64,000 nucleotides of DNA, taken from positions 5,270,292 through 5,334,291 of the forward strand of contig NZ_CP022163.1 of assembly GCF_002305855.1 (NCBI RefSeq), given 5' to 3'. The position numbers and the translations under genes were made by a program. The notes below the pieces were generated by a model, which worked only from the letters and a program-made list of their open reading frames with translations, ran no database searches and was not told where the DNA came from. This DNA is from Melittangium boletus DSM 14713 (GTDB lineage: Bacteria; Myxococcota; Myxococcia; Myxococcales; Myxococcaceae). Position 1 is the stretch's first letter, and every line of letters begins with the position of its first letter. Positions 56,263 through 64,000 of this stretch are shown piece after piece.

Positions 56263-56924
56263 TGCGCCGCCTGCTCCTGCTCGTGCTCGTCGCGCTCGGA
56301 ACTCCCGCGTGTGACCAGGGCTCCAGTGTGTCCCCTCCGCTTCAGGACGGGCAGCTGGACCCCGTGGAAAATCCCCATGGTGGTGGCGTGACGCCGCTGC
56401 CGGACCCCGATGAGCAGAGTGGCCGCGTGGGCCGCTCGGCTCGCCGTCTCACCGTGGCGCAGCTCGGCACCTCCATCGAGACCGCCGTGGGCTTGCCCTG
56501 GAAGGACCTCGATGCCCGGGCGGCCTCGCTCGGCCGCGCCGACTACGCGCTCATCAACGCGGAGAGCACCGAGCCCAATCTCGTCTTCGCCAAGTTCCTG
56601 GAAGAGGGCGCCCGCACGGTGTGTCTGCAGCGGGCCAGGGATGAGAAGGCGATGCTCGAGGCCAAGAGCCGCACCCTCGGCCGCACGCTGCCGGACGGGA
56701 AGATCACCGATTTGACGAAGCTCGAGGCCACCCAGGTGCGCGAGATGCTCGTGTACCTGTCCACCCGCTTCTGGGGGGCGCCCCTGCGGGGGGAGGAGCT
56801 GACGCAGTGGGAGGGCTTCTTCACCAAGGCGGCCGCGCGCTCCAAGACCACGAACAAGCCGGAGGAGGCGATCGCGGTGGTCTGCATCGCCTTGATGACG
56901 GACTCGCGTTTCTTGACCTACTGA
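56262..56924 (+). CDS. Lipoprotein of unknown function (operon gene 2)
   Basis: This 220-aa protein has a signal peptide and lipobox GTPAC (Cys17). The mature part is helical. It starts with RRLTVAQLGTSIETAVGLPW, similar in style to helical regions of DUF1592-type proteins, and ends AVVCIALMTDSRFLTY. It resembles the C-terminal closing pattern of gene 1 (LIERLVLSDAYRR), so genes 1 and 2 may be split relatives. Function unknown. It is coupled to gene 1 by TGATG and followed after 21 bases by the DUF1501 gene. Confidence 0.7.
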   Translation: MRRLLLLVLVALGTPACDQGSSVSPPLQDGQLDPVENPHGGGVTPLPDPDEQSGRVGRSARRLTVAQLGTSIETAVGLPWKDLDARAASLGRADYALINAESTEPNLVFAKFLEEGARTVCLQRARDEKAMLEAKSRTLGRTLPDGKITDLTKLEATQVREMLVYLSTRFWGAPLRGEELTQWEGFFTKAAARSKTTNKPEEAIAVVCIALMTDSRFLTY

Positions 56925-56945
56925 TGGCTCCGGAGAGACACACCC

Positions 56946-58322
56946 ATGAAGAAGAATCCTGAAACGTGTGCCGGACGCCGCTCCTTCCTCAAGGCCGGGG
57001 CGGGTTTCCTGGGCGCCACGGTGTTCGGCGGCATTCCCTTCCGCTCCTTCGCGGCCGACGCGGCGCTCAAGCCGGCGGATCGCTGCTTCGTCTTCGTCTA
57101 CTTCTCCGGCGGGTGGGATCAGCTGCTCGCCTTCGATCCGCGGGATCCCGCCGAGTTCACCGCCGAGCGGGTGTCCGAGACGCGCATCCTGCCGGGCTAT
57201 AGCTTCACCGACGCGCGCTTCCCGACCGTTCCCATCCGGCCCGATGTCGCGGGCAAGGGGCGCTCGAACATCGATTTCGGTCCGGCGGTGGGCGAGCTCG
57301 CCAACCACTATGATCTGATGACGGTGGTGCGTGGCATCAACATGACCACGCTCGCGCACGAGGAGGGCATGCGCTACTTCATCACCGGCAAGCGCCCCAT
57401 CGGCGCGGCCGCGCGTGGCTCCTCCACGGCGACCGAGGTGGTGGGGCAGATGATGCCCACGGTGCCCATCCCCTCCATCGCGATGAACGTGGAGTCCTAC
57501 AACGAGGGCTACCCCGGCAACGCCAACGCCCTGCGGGTCAACAACCGCGGCGATCTGCTGCTCACGCTCGGCAAGACCAAGGTCCCGCTCGACAGCGAGA
57601 TCGAGAAGCAGTTGGTGGACTTCAATGGCCGCCCCATCACCTGCGAGGCGGCGGCATATGGCGCGGGCGGCGTGGGCACTTCCTACGCGACGAGCCGCGG
57701 GCAGATGCAGCAGGTGCTCTCCAGCGGATTGGACACGGCGTTCGACTTCGGGCACTCGTCCAACGGGGAGCTGCGCACCACGTATGGGCTGAACTCGTCG
57801 AACTATGATCAGCCGGCCGGGCGCGCGGCGCTGGTGGCCACGGCGCTCAAGAAGGGCATCAGCCAGTGCGTGTCCATCAACATGGTGGGCGGCCTGGACA
57901 CCCACTTCGGCACGCAGACGTCCCATGCGCTCAACCAGCGCGCGGGCTTCGACGCCCTCAACCTGCTGGTGAAGGACCTGCGCAGCAGTCCCCATCCGTC
58001 CGGGGGCAACTTCATGGACCACACCACCATCCTGGTCTACTCGGAGTTCGCCCGCACGCCGCTCATCAACGCCTCGTCCGGCCGCGATCACCACCTCACC
58101 AACAGCTGTCTGCTGATGGGCGCGGGGCTCAAGCACAACAGGGTGTTCGGCTACAGCGGCAACGTCGCCATGACGCCCGCGGTGGTGAACCTGCGCACGG
58201 GTGAGGCCGATCCCAACGGCGGCAACATCCTGCCCGAGCACATCATCGCGACGGTGCTGGCGTCCGCCAAGCTGGACTACAGCATCACGCGCGTTCAACC
58301 ACTGGAAGCCCTGCTGGCTTGA
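56946..58322 (+). CDS. Tat-exported DUF1501 protein (operon gene 3)
   Basis: This 458-aa protein has a twin-arginine signal (RRSFLKAGAG, Arg11-Arg12) followed by a hydrophobic stretch ending FAAD. Export in folded form suggests a bound cofactor or metal. The fold is that of the sulfatase/alkaline-phosphatase superfamily as seen in DUF1501: VYFSGGWDQL near the start, a central GLDTHFGTQTSH and late YSEFARTP and DHH motifs that could bind metal. In planctomycetes, DUF1501 genes sit beside DUF1549/1592 and cytochrome genes, as here. The stop overlaps the TGATG start of gene 4. Confidence 0.85.
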   Translation: MKKNPETCAGRRSFLKAGAGFLGATVFGGIPFRSFAADAALKPADRCFVFVYFSGGWDQLLAFDPRDPAEFTAERVSETRILPGYSFTDARFPTVPIRPDVAGKGRSNIDFGPAVGELANHYDLMTVVRGINMTTLAHEEGMRYFITGKRPIGAAARGSSTATEVVGQMMPTVPIPSIAMNVESYNEGYPGNANALRVNNRGDLLLTLGKTKVPLDSEIEKQLVDFNGRPITCEAAAYGAGGVGTSYATSRGQMQQVLSSGLDTAFDFGHSSNGELRTTYGLNSSNYDQPAGRAALVATALKKGISQCVSINMVGGLDTHFGTQTSHALNQRAGFDALNLLVKDLRSSPHPSGGNFMDHTTILVYSEFARTPLINASSGRDHHLTNSCLLMGAGLKHNRVFGYSGNVAMTPAVVNLRTGEADPNGGNILPEHIIATVLASAKLDYSITRVQPLEALLA

Positions 58323-58333
58323 TGGAGGACTCG

Positions 58334-59878
58334 GTGCCGGACATGGTGTCACGTGCGGTCTGGCGGAGGTGGAGTGGACGGGCGGTGGGCCTGCTGATGA
58401 TGGGGTGGCTGGGTTGCGGTGGCGGCCCGGCCTCGATTCCGCAGGACCATCCCGACCTCACGCCCTTCCAACCCACGCAGGTGCGGGCCCAGGCGCCCGT
58501 GGCCGCGGCCTCCGGGTTCGCGGATCAGACGGGGGGAGGCGTCTTCGTGTCGGTGATGGGCCAAGCCGTCCGCATGCGGTTGGACGGCACGTTGGCCCCG
58601 CTGGAGAACCATCCCGGCAATCCCGTGGCGCCGGGCAAGGCCCATGCCGTGTTCCGCATGGGAACGGGCTCGGCGCTGGTGGAAGCGGACAACGGCCTGT
58701 TCCTGGCTCAAGGCGGCTGGCTCATCTCCCCTCCCTGGCGGGACGTGCTGCGGGCGGGGTTGAGGGCCACGGCGGCCACCGCGGATGGCGCGGTGTGGCT
58801 CGCGCACGACTCGGGCCTCTTCCGGCTGCGGGACGGGCAACTGGCGGCGCTCAAGGTGGCCGGTGAGGCGCTGGACGGCATCTCCGCGCTGGTGGCGGCG
58901 CCCACGGAGGAAGGCTCCTCGGCCTTGTGGATGTTGCGCCAGGGAGAAGTGCGCCTCGTCGTGCAGACGGCGGCGAGTGCCTGGCAGGTCCGCTCCGTTT
59001 CCCTGCCCCTGGGGACGGACGAGCGCGTGGTGGACCTCGTGGGGTTGGGCGCCTCGGTGAAGGGCGGGGCGGAGATATGGGCGCTGACGTCGGAGCGGCT
59101 GCTGCGACGCTCGGCGGACGGCTGGCGCGGGGTGAGCCTGGCGCGCAAGCCCACCCAGGTGCTGGCCTCGGGACGCTTCGTCTGGGTGAAGGCGGGCGAC
59201 TCGCTCCTGTCCCATGACGCGGATGCGAGCACGTGGGGCCTGGTCTCGGGGGTGGACACCCGCGAGTTCCGCTTCCTGGCGGCCGACGAGAGTGGCTGTG
59301 CGTGGGTGCAACTGGGCGCGGACACCGTGGCCCTCAGCCGGGGTCCCGTGCCGCGGGTGCTCGGGTTGTACGAGGGGATGACCCTGGTGGACGACACGCT
59401 CGTGGTGCGCGCGCGTCCGGCTCCAGGCGAGACGCCCCTGAGCTTCGCCTTCGAGCTCGGGGGGACGCGGGTTCCGGCGGACGGCCCCTCGTACTGCATG
59501 GGGGGCGTGGATGTGGACGGCACGCTCAAGCCCTACTCCTTCCTGGGCCTGACGCCGGGGCCTCAGACGCTCAGCGCCGTGGCGCTCTACGCGGATGGGA
59601 CCGAGACCCGGCGCTCGGTGTCCTTCGATTACCGGCCGCTGTCCACGGAGGCCGTGAGCTGGGAGAAGGACATCCGCCCCATCCACGTGGCCCGCTGTGC
59701 CAGGTGCCACGAGGCGAAGGGGCCCGGTATGGACCTGTCCACCTACTCGCTGTGGAAGGACAACGCGGCGCGCATCATCGCGGCGGTGCGCGAGCAGCGC
59801 ATGCCCGCGGATGGCCCGTTGGACCCGCAGCTCATCACCCTCATCCAGCGCTGGGCCGCCACCGGCGCCAATCCCTGA
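58334..59878 (+). CDS. Exported protein with beta-propeller-like region and C-terminal CxxCH (operon gene 4)
   Basis: This 514-aa protein has an N-terminal membrane signal and Cys28 in WLGCGGG, a weak lipobox. Residues ~50-350 show repeated short beta segments such as GAVWLAHDSGLFRLRDGQ and SALWMLRQGEVRLV, suggestive of a propeller. An Ig-like segment follows. The C-terminal ~70 residues read as a small cytochrome domain with CARCH at 455-459 and EQRMPADGPL. I prefer GTG 58334 because GGAGG lies 5 bases upstream; an ATG at 58322 overlapping the previous stop is the alternative. It is followed after 13 bases by gene 5. Confidence 0.72.
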   Translation: MPDMVSRAVWRRWSGRAVGLLMMGWLGCGGGPASIPQDHPDLTPFQPTQVRAQAPVAAASGFADQTGGGVFVSVMGQAVRMRLDGTLAPLENHPGNPVAPGKAHAVFRMGTGSALVEADNGLFLAQGGWLISPPWRDVLRAGLRATAATADGAVWLAHDSGLFRLRDGQLAALKVAGEALDGISALVAAPTEEGSSALWMLRQGEVRLVVQTAASAWQVRSVSLPLGTDERVVDLVGLGASVKGGAEIWALTSERLLRRSADGWRGVSLARKPTQVLASGRFVWVKAGDSLLSHDADASTWGLVSGVDTREFRFLAADESGCAWVQLGADTVALSRGPVPRVLGLYEGMTLVDDTLVVRARPAPGETPLSFAFELGGTRVPADGPSYCMGGVDVDGTLKPYSFLGLTPGPQTLSAVALYADGTETRRSVSFDYRPLSTEAVSWEKDIRPIHVARCARCHEAKGPGMDLSTYSLWKDNAARIIAAVREQRMPADGPLDPQLITLIQRWAATGANP

Positions 59879-59891
59879 GAGACGCTTCCTC

Positions 59892-62800
59892 ATGAATCCA
59901 GTCCTCCGCGCGTCGCTCGCATTCGCGCTCCTGTCCTCCGCCTGCGTTCCGGACGACTCCCTGGAACCGGGCGCGGTGGACTACTGCACGAGCCTGCCCC
60001 CCCTGGCCCTGTCCGCGGACGCCTCGCGCATCCGGGTGAAGCAGAGCCTGCTGCTCAAGGCCTCGGGTGGCAGTGGGTACTACCGCTATCGCGCCGAGCC
60101 GGGCGGGTCCTCGGGCCAGTTGAATGGCTCCAATTTCATCGCGGGCGCCACGCCCGGCACGGACACCCTGGTGGCGGAGGACCAGCGCTGCCCGGGAGAG
60201 GCGCGCCTCCAGGTGGAGGTGGTCTCGGGCTTTGGCGTGGCCCCCGCGCGCGCCACGATCAAGCCGGGCACGTCCTTCCAGGTGGAGGTGTCGGGCCTGC
60301 TGGGCCCGGCCGTCTTCGAACTCGATGCCAGCCCGGCGGGCAGCTCCATTTCCGCCTCGGGTCTGTACACGGCGGGCGCGGGGGAGGGGCTGGACCTGGT
60401 GCTGGTGCGTGACGGCCTCAAGGGCGACGTGGTGCAGCTTCGCTTCGAGGTGCGGGCGGATGCGGTGTTGCGGGGAGACCCCGCCTTCCTGGCCCTGCCC
60501 GCGGGCTCGTCGACGCCGTTGGCGACGACGGGGGGCAGCGATCAGGTGCGCTGGTCGAAGGTGTCGGGCCCGGGGCAGGTGGTGGCGGGACGCTTCTCCG
60601 CCGAGCCGGACGCGGTGGGCACGGCGGTGCTGGAGGGGTCGGACCCCTTCACCCGGGAGAAGACGACCGTGTCCGTGCGCGTGCTCAAGGAGCTGGCGCA
60701 CGAGGCGCGACCTCACGGACAGCTCACGGATCTCGCCTCGGTGGTGACGGCGGACTTCGACGGGGATGGGGTGATGGACGTGGCCGTGGGGCGGCCGGAG
60801 AGCGATCTCTCCCGTCCGCAAGGGGGCGCGGTGTTCATCTTCAAGGGCAGCGCCCTGGGGCTGTCCGCGCAACCCACCTGGACCCTCACGGGTGACTCGG
60901 ACTCGGCGCGCTTCGGTGACACCGTGCTGGCGGGAGACCTGGATGGGGATGGCCGGGCCGAGCTGGCGGTGTCCTCTCCGGGCGCGTCGTTGACCATCGG
61001 CAACTCGGGCGCGGTGTACCTGTACCGCTTCGGCGCGAGCGGGCCAGAGCCCCTGGGGACGCCCCTGTCCAACACGGGCCGGGGTTCCTTCGGCACGGGC
61101 CTGGCGCTCGCCGACGCGGATGGAGATGGGGACCTGGATGTGGTGGTGGGTTCGCCCGCGGCGGATCTGGCGCCCACGTCGACGTTGTCGGCCCGCGGTG
61201 TCATCGACATCTTCCTGCTCACCCCGGGCCAGTCCGTGCCGGTGCAGTCCAACATCCGCCTGGGTGGCACCCACCTGACGCAGGCGGGAAAGATCGAGGC
61301 CCGCAAGTCCACGGACCTGGGGCGCGCGGTGGCGGTGGGTGACCTGAACGGCGATGGGCTCCCGGACCTGGCGGCGCTCAGCAGGCTGTGGCGGTACGAC
61401 ACCGGGAACACCGACAAGCTGCACCAGGCGGTGGCGGTGTTCTTCGGACGGGGAGTCGATCAACCCTTCCGCTCCTCGCCGGACGTGTTCGTCGCGCCGT
61501 CCGCCTACCTGACCGACAGCAACGAGGGAAACTGGAAGCTGAGCACGCTGCCCGCGGGGGATGGCCGCCCGCCGCTGCTGGTGGTGGTGGCGGATCGCTC
61601 GGACTCGCCGGATCTGAGTACGCGTGGCGGCCAGAAGACGCTGTCCGACGCGGGCGCGGTGCTCTTCTTCGACCTGAGTTCCTACACGTTCAAGGGTGAC
61701 GCCTCCGATTCACCTCCGCAGATCAAGCGCGAATCGGCCTGGGCCCAGTTGTACGGGGACACGGCCGGTGGCGTGGGCGGCCGGGGTTGGGCGGTGCTGG
61801 ACGTGGATGGCAACCCCGGTCCGGAGTTGGTGATGGGCATTCCCTACTTCTCGCCCAGTACGCCGCTGCGTCTGGCGGGCAAGATCATCGTCCACCCGCT
61901 GGCGACCCTGAAGAAGGGGGACGCGTTCAACAAGCCGCTGATGACGCTCAATGGGTCGGCGAAGTCGGACGTCTTCGGGGTGGGGCTCGCGGCGTGGCCC
62001 GTCGATGGCAGCGCGGGGCTGGTGGTCTTCTCCGCGCGGGCCTCGGGCGAGGGACTGGACTTCACCGGCCGGGTGGATGCCCTCGTGAAGGCGGGCGAAT
62101 CGCTCGACAAGTGGACCCGCACGAGCGCCATGCTGCCCGCGAAGCCCAGCGTGGAGCGCTACGGCGAGGTGGTGGCGGTGGCGCAGGGCCCCTCCGGCGC
62201 GGTGGCGCTGGTGGGCTCTCCCGGTTGGGCGGGTCCCGGCGTCAACGGGGATGGCAACGACCTGTCCGTGGGCCGGGCCTGGGCGATGAGGCAGGACGCC
62301 TCCACGAGTGAGTTGGTGGCCGAGGGCGCCTCCTCTCCGCTGGTGCGTGGCCGCAACGTGGGCACCGACGTGGCCTTCACGGACTTCAATGGAGACGGGT
62401 TCCCGGACGCGGTGGTGGGTGCGCCGGGCTTCACCGGACCGGGAACCAACGCGCGCAACACGGAGATCACCCCCTACTACGCGAAGGAGGACGCCACGTG
62501 CCTGCTCGCGGGCAACCAGGGCGTGGGCGGCGTGCTCGTGTCCCTGGGCCAGGCGGATGGGAGCTTCAAGCAGGCGTACCGGTTGTGGGCCCAGGGGGAC
62601 ATCTCCGGGTGCACGCCCGCGGGAACGACCTGCCAGCGCCGCAGCATCGGACGGGGCGTGGTGGGAGGCTTCGACTTCAATGGGGATGGCAAGCAGGACA
62701 TCGGCGCGTTGCGCAACAACGGCTTCGAGATCTTCCTGGGCCGTGCTCCGGATGATGGCATGCTGGCCAAGCTGACCATGGTGTGCAGCCCTGTCTACAC

Positions 62801-63560
62801 CGCGCCCTATTCCGCGCAGCAGACCTCGGCGCCGGTGGCGCTCGGGGACCTGGACAAGGACGGCTGTGACGAGGTGGCGTGGCGCTACGCGGACGGCTCG
62901 AATTCAGGCGTCGTGATCCTCTTTGGCGCGGACGCCACGCGGTGCGCCCGCCGGGCGCCGGTCCAGGTGTTGCTCGCCGACAAGGAGGCGCAGGGGAACT
63001 TCCTCGGGTTGGGGTTGGCCACGACGCGCGCGGGCCGCCTCCTGGGCAAGAGCGGCGCGGACTACCTCGCGACCACCGCGACGGCCTACCCCTATCAAGG
63101 CCTGACCCAGCAACTGGTGCTGCTGTTCGACACGGCGAAGCTGGTGGAGGAGATGAAGAAGGGCGCCTCCCAGAAGATCGTGTTGAAGGCGAGCGACTAT
63201 GTCGCGCACGTGCTCGTGCCCCGGTCGCGCGCGGTGGGGTTTGGCACGGCGATCGCGGGTGGCACGGACCTCACGGGCGATGGCGTGGATGACCTGGTGG
63301 TGAGCGCGCCGGGGGCCTCGGTCGCCTCGGATGGCGGTGGCTCGGTGTTCGTCTACGCGGGTGGCCCGGGGACCACCGGAGAGCTGTCGCCCTGGCTCAC
63401 CCTCTCCGGGGACGTGAGCGAGCGCGCCAACTTTGGTCAGTCCCTGGGAATCGTTCCGGGCAAGAGCGGCGCGCCTCCCGCGCTCGTCGTCGGCGCTCCT
63501 CTCAGCTACCGCTCGGGCACGAGAAACGGCACGGCCTTCCTGGTTCCGTTCGGCTTCTGA
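59892..63560 (+). CDS. Large FG-GAP (integrin-like) repeat lipoprotein (operon gene 5)
   Basis: This 1222-aa protein has a signal peptide and lipobox LSSAC (Cys18). Residues ~30-270 are Ig-like or cadherin-like. From ~275 on there are at least seven FG-GAP repeats with Ca-binding loops (DFDGDGVMDVAVGRP, DLDGDGRAELAVSSP, DADGDGDLDVVVGSP, DLNGDGLPDLAAL, DFNGDGFPDAVVGAP, DLTGDGVDDLVVSAP), the pattern of integrin-type beta-propellers. Such proteins bind partners or polysaccharide at the surface. It ends the five-gene operon and is convergent with a CBS-domain gene. Confidence 0.85.
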   Translation: MNPVLRASLAFALLSSACVPDDSLEPGAVDYCTSLPPLALSADASRIRVKQSLLLKASGGSGYYRYRAEPGGSSGQLNGSNFIAGATPGTDTLVAEDQRCPGEARLQVEVVSGFGVAPARATIKPGTSFQVEVSGLLGPAVFELDASPAGSSISASGLYTAGAGEGLDLVLVRDGLKGDVVQLRFEVRADAVLRGDPAFLALPAGSSTPLATTGGSDQVRWSKVSGPGQVVAGRFSAEPDAVGTAVLEGSDPFTREKTTVSVRVLKELAHEARPHGQLTDLASVVTADFDGDGVMDVAVGRPESDLSRPQGGAVFIFKGSALGLSAQPTWTLTGDSDSARFGDTVLAGDLDGDGRAELAVSSPGASLTIGNSGAVYLYRFGASGPEPLGTPLSNTGRGSFGTGLALADADGDGDLDVVVGSPAADLAPTSTLSARGVIDIFLLTPGQSVPVQSNIRLGGTHLTQAGKIEARKSTDLGRAVAVGDLNGDGLPDLAALSRLWRYDTGNTDKLHQAVAVFFGRGVDQPFRSSPDVFVAPSAYLTDSNEGNWKLSTLPAGDGRPPLLVVVADRSDSPDLSTRGGQKTLSDAGAVLFFDLSSYTFKGDASDSPPQIKRESAWAQLYGDTAGGVGGRGWAVLDVDGNPGPELVMGIPYFSPSTPLRLAGKIIVHPLATLKKGDAFNKPLMTLNGSAKSDVFGVGLAAWPVDGSAGLVVFSARASGEGLDFTGRVDALVKAGESLDKWTRTSAMLPAKPSVERYGEVVAVAQGPSGAVALVGSPGWAGPGVNGDGNDLSVGRAWAMRQDASTSELVAEGASSPLVRGRNVGTDVAFTDFNGDGFPDAVVGAPGFTGPGTNARNTEITPYYAKEDATCLLAGNQGVGGVLVSLGQADGSFKQAYRLWAQGDISGCTPAGTTCQRRSIGRGVVGGFDFNGDGKQDIGALRNNGFEIFLGRAPDDGMLAKLTMVCSPVYTAPYSAQQTSAPVALGDLDKDGCDEVAWRYADGSNSGVVILFGADATRCARRAPVQVLLADKEAQGNFLGLGLATTRAGRLLGKSGADYLATTATAYPYQGLTQQLVLLFDTAKLVEEMKKGASQKIVLKASDYVAHVLVPRSRAVGFGTAIAGGTDLTGDGVDDLVVSAPGASVASDGGGSVFVYAGGPGTTGELSPWLTLSGDVSERANFGQSLGIVPGKSGAPPALVVGAPLSYRSGTRNGTAFLVPFGF

Positions 63561-63578
63561 CGCGCGGTTCGGCCTCCC

Positions 63579-64000
63579 TCAGTACCCCAGGGTCATGAGG
63601 GCCCCGTCATCCTCCGCGGGCGCCCGTCCCTCCTGGTGGGAGTCCACGCGCTCCATCACTAGATCGTCCAGGTGAAGGGTGCCCAGGAGCCGCCGCTGAT
63701 CGTCCACGACGAGCAGGCGGTGCACCTGGAGCTGTCGCATCCGCCGGGCGACGTCCTCCTCATCTTCCTCTGGGGAACACGTCTCCACGTCGAGGCTCAT
63801 CACCTGGCAGATGGGGACGGTGCGCGGATCGTGCCCCAGGGCGAGCCCCCGCACGACGATCGCCCGGTCGCTCAGGATGCCCACGACGCGCTCCTCCTCC
63901 ACGACGGGCAGGACGTCCACGTTGAGCAGGCGCATCATCTCGGCGGCCGCCATCAGCGTGGTCTCCGGTGGCGCGGAGAGCGCATCCGGCGTCATCACGT
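63579..64000 (-). CDS. CBS-domain protein (5' end outside window)
   Basis: This is the C-terminal ~140 residues of a protein with a pair of CBS domains. The first is near the window edge (VMTPDALSAPPETTLMAAAEMM ... VVGILSDRAIVV); the second is CQVMSLDVETCSPEEDEEDV ... RRLLGTLHLDDLV. CBS pairs bind adenine nucleotides. The DVMTP-type opening suggests the true start lies beyond base 64000, although GTG at 63998 could start a stand-alone two-CBS protein. Confidence 0.82.
   Translation of the reverse strand, partial: VMTPDALSAPPETTLMAAAEMMRLLNVDVLPVVEEERVVGILSDRAIVVRGLALGHDPRTVPICQVMSLDVETCSPEEDEEDVARRMRQLQVHRLLVVDDQRRLLGTLHLDDLVMERVDSHQEGRAPAEDDGALMTLGY

Overview
The window is very GC-rich, densely coded DNA from a myxobacterium, most likely of the Cystobacter/Archangium branch of the Myxococcales. 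That assignment is by recollection of families, not by a search. The supporting genes are a CglD-type gliding-motility lipoprotein, a DUF2378 protein (a family known mainly from myxobacteria), a cyclase-ATPase-TPR signalling protein, many lipoproteins, and a stub resembling myxobacterial polymorphic toxins. I see no rRNA or tRNA gene, CRISPR array, transposase or integrase, and no gene-free gap longer than about 300 bases.

Layout. 0-4.4 kb: the 3' end of sbcD and complete sbcC, closed by a hairpin. 4.6-9.8 kb: cglD-like adhesin, an AA10 lytic polysaccharide monooxygenase and a small outer-membrane barrel protein. 9.8-16.0 kb (minus strand): metallo-beta-lactamase-fold hydrolase, M14 carboxypeptidase and a cyclase/ATPase/TPR regulator. 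16.1-21.5 kb: soluble transhydrogenase sthA, a MATE exporter, and a divergent copper P-type ATPase with YHS and heavy-metal-binding N-terminal domains. 21.6-25.9 kb: a coupled lipoprotein pair (one with a JAMM-like motif), a lipoprotein serine protease, a Rieske oxygenase and a DUF2378 protein. 25.9-31.2 kb: a PAS-only protein divergent from an Lhr-type helicase. 31.2-36.6 kb: a beta-helix lipoprotein with an apparent frameshift, a one-TM protein, rhtA, a remnant of a 5'-nucleotidase gene and a TPR-like membrane protein. 36.6-40.6 kb: an accessory island with a truncated toxin-like protein, an AT-richer small gene and SMI1/KNR4 (SUKH) proteins, one with leucine-rich repeats. 40.7-46.6 kb (minus): a six-gene glycerol ABC importer, glpSTPQUV. 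46.8-49.0 kb: a subtilisin-like lipoprotein. 49.0-53.5 kb: a coupled phytochrome cassette (bphO, bphP, response regulator, receiver-kinase). 53.5-54.1 kb: a DUF420 membrane protein. 54.2-63.6 kb: a tightly packed operon of five exported proteins with CxxCH motifs, a Tat-exported DUF1501 protein and an FG-GAP lipoprotein. The end holds a partial CBS-domain gene.

How the genes work together. The glp operon should import glycerol. Its two ATPases carry complementary defects, which predicts one canonical and one degenerate ATP site. The bph cassette makes its own biliverdin chromophore, senses red/far-red light and passes phosphate to two receiver proteins. The 54-63 kb operon looks like an undescribed cell-surface, possibly haem-containing, assembly. 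The LPMO, proteases and adhesins fit a predatory, gliding, biopolymer-degrading life.
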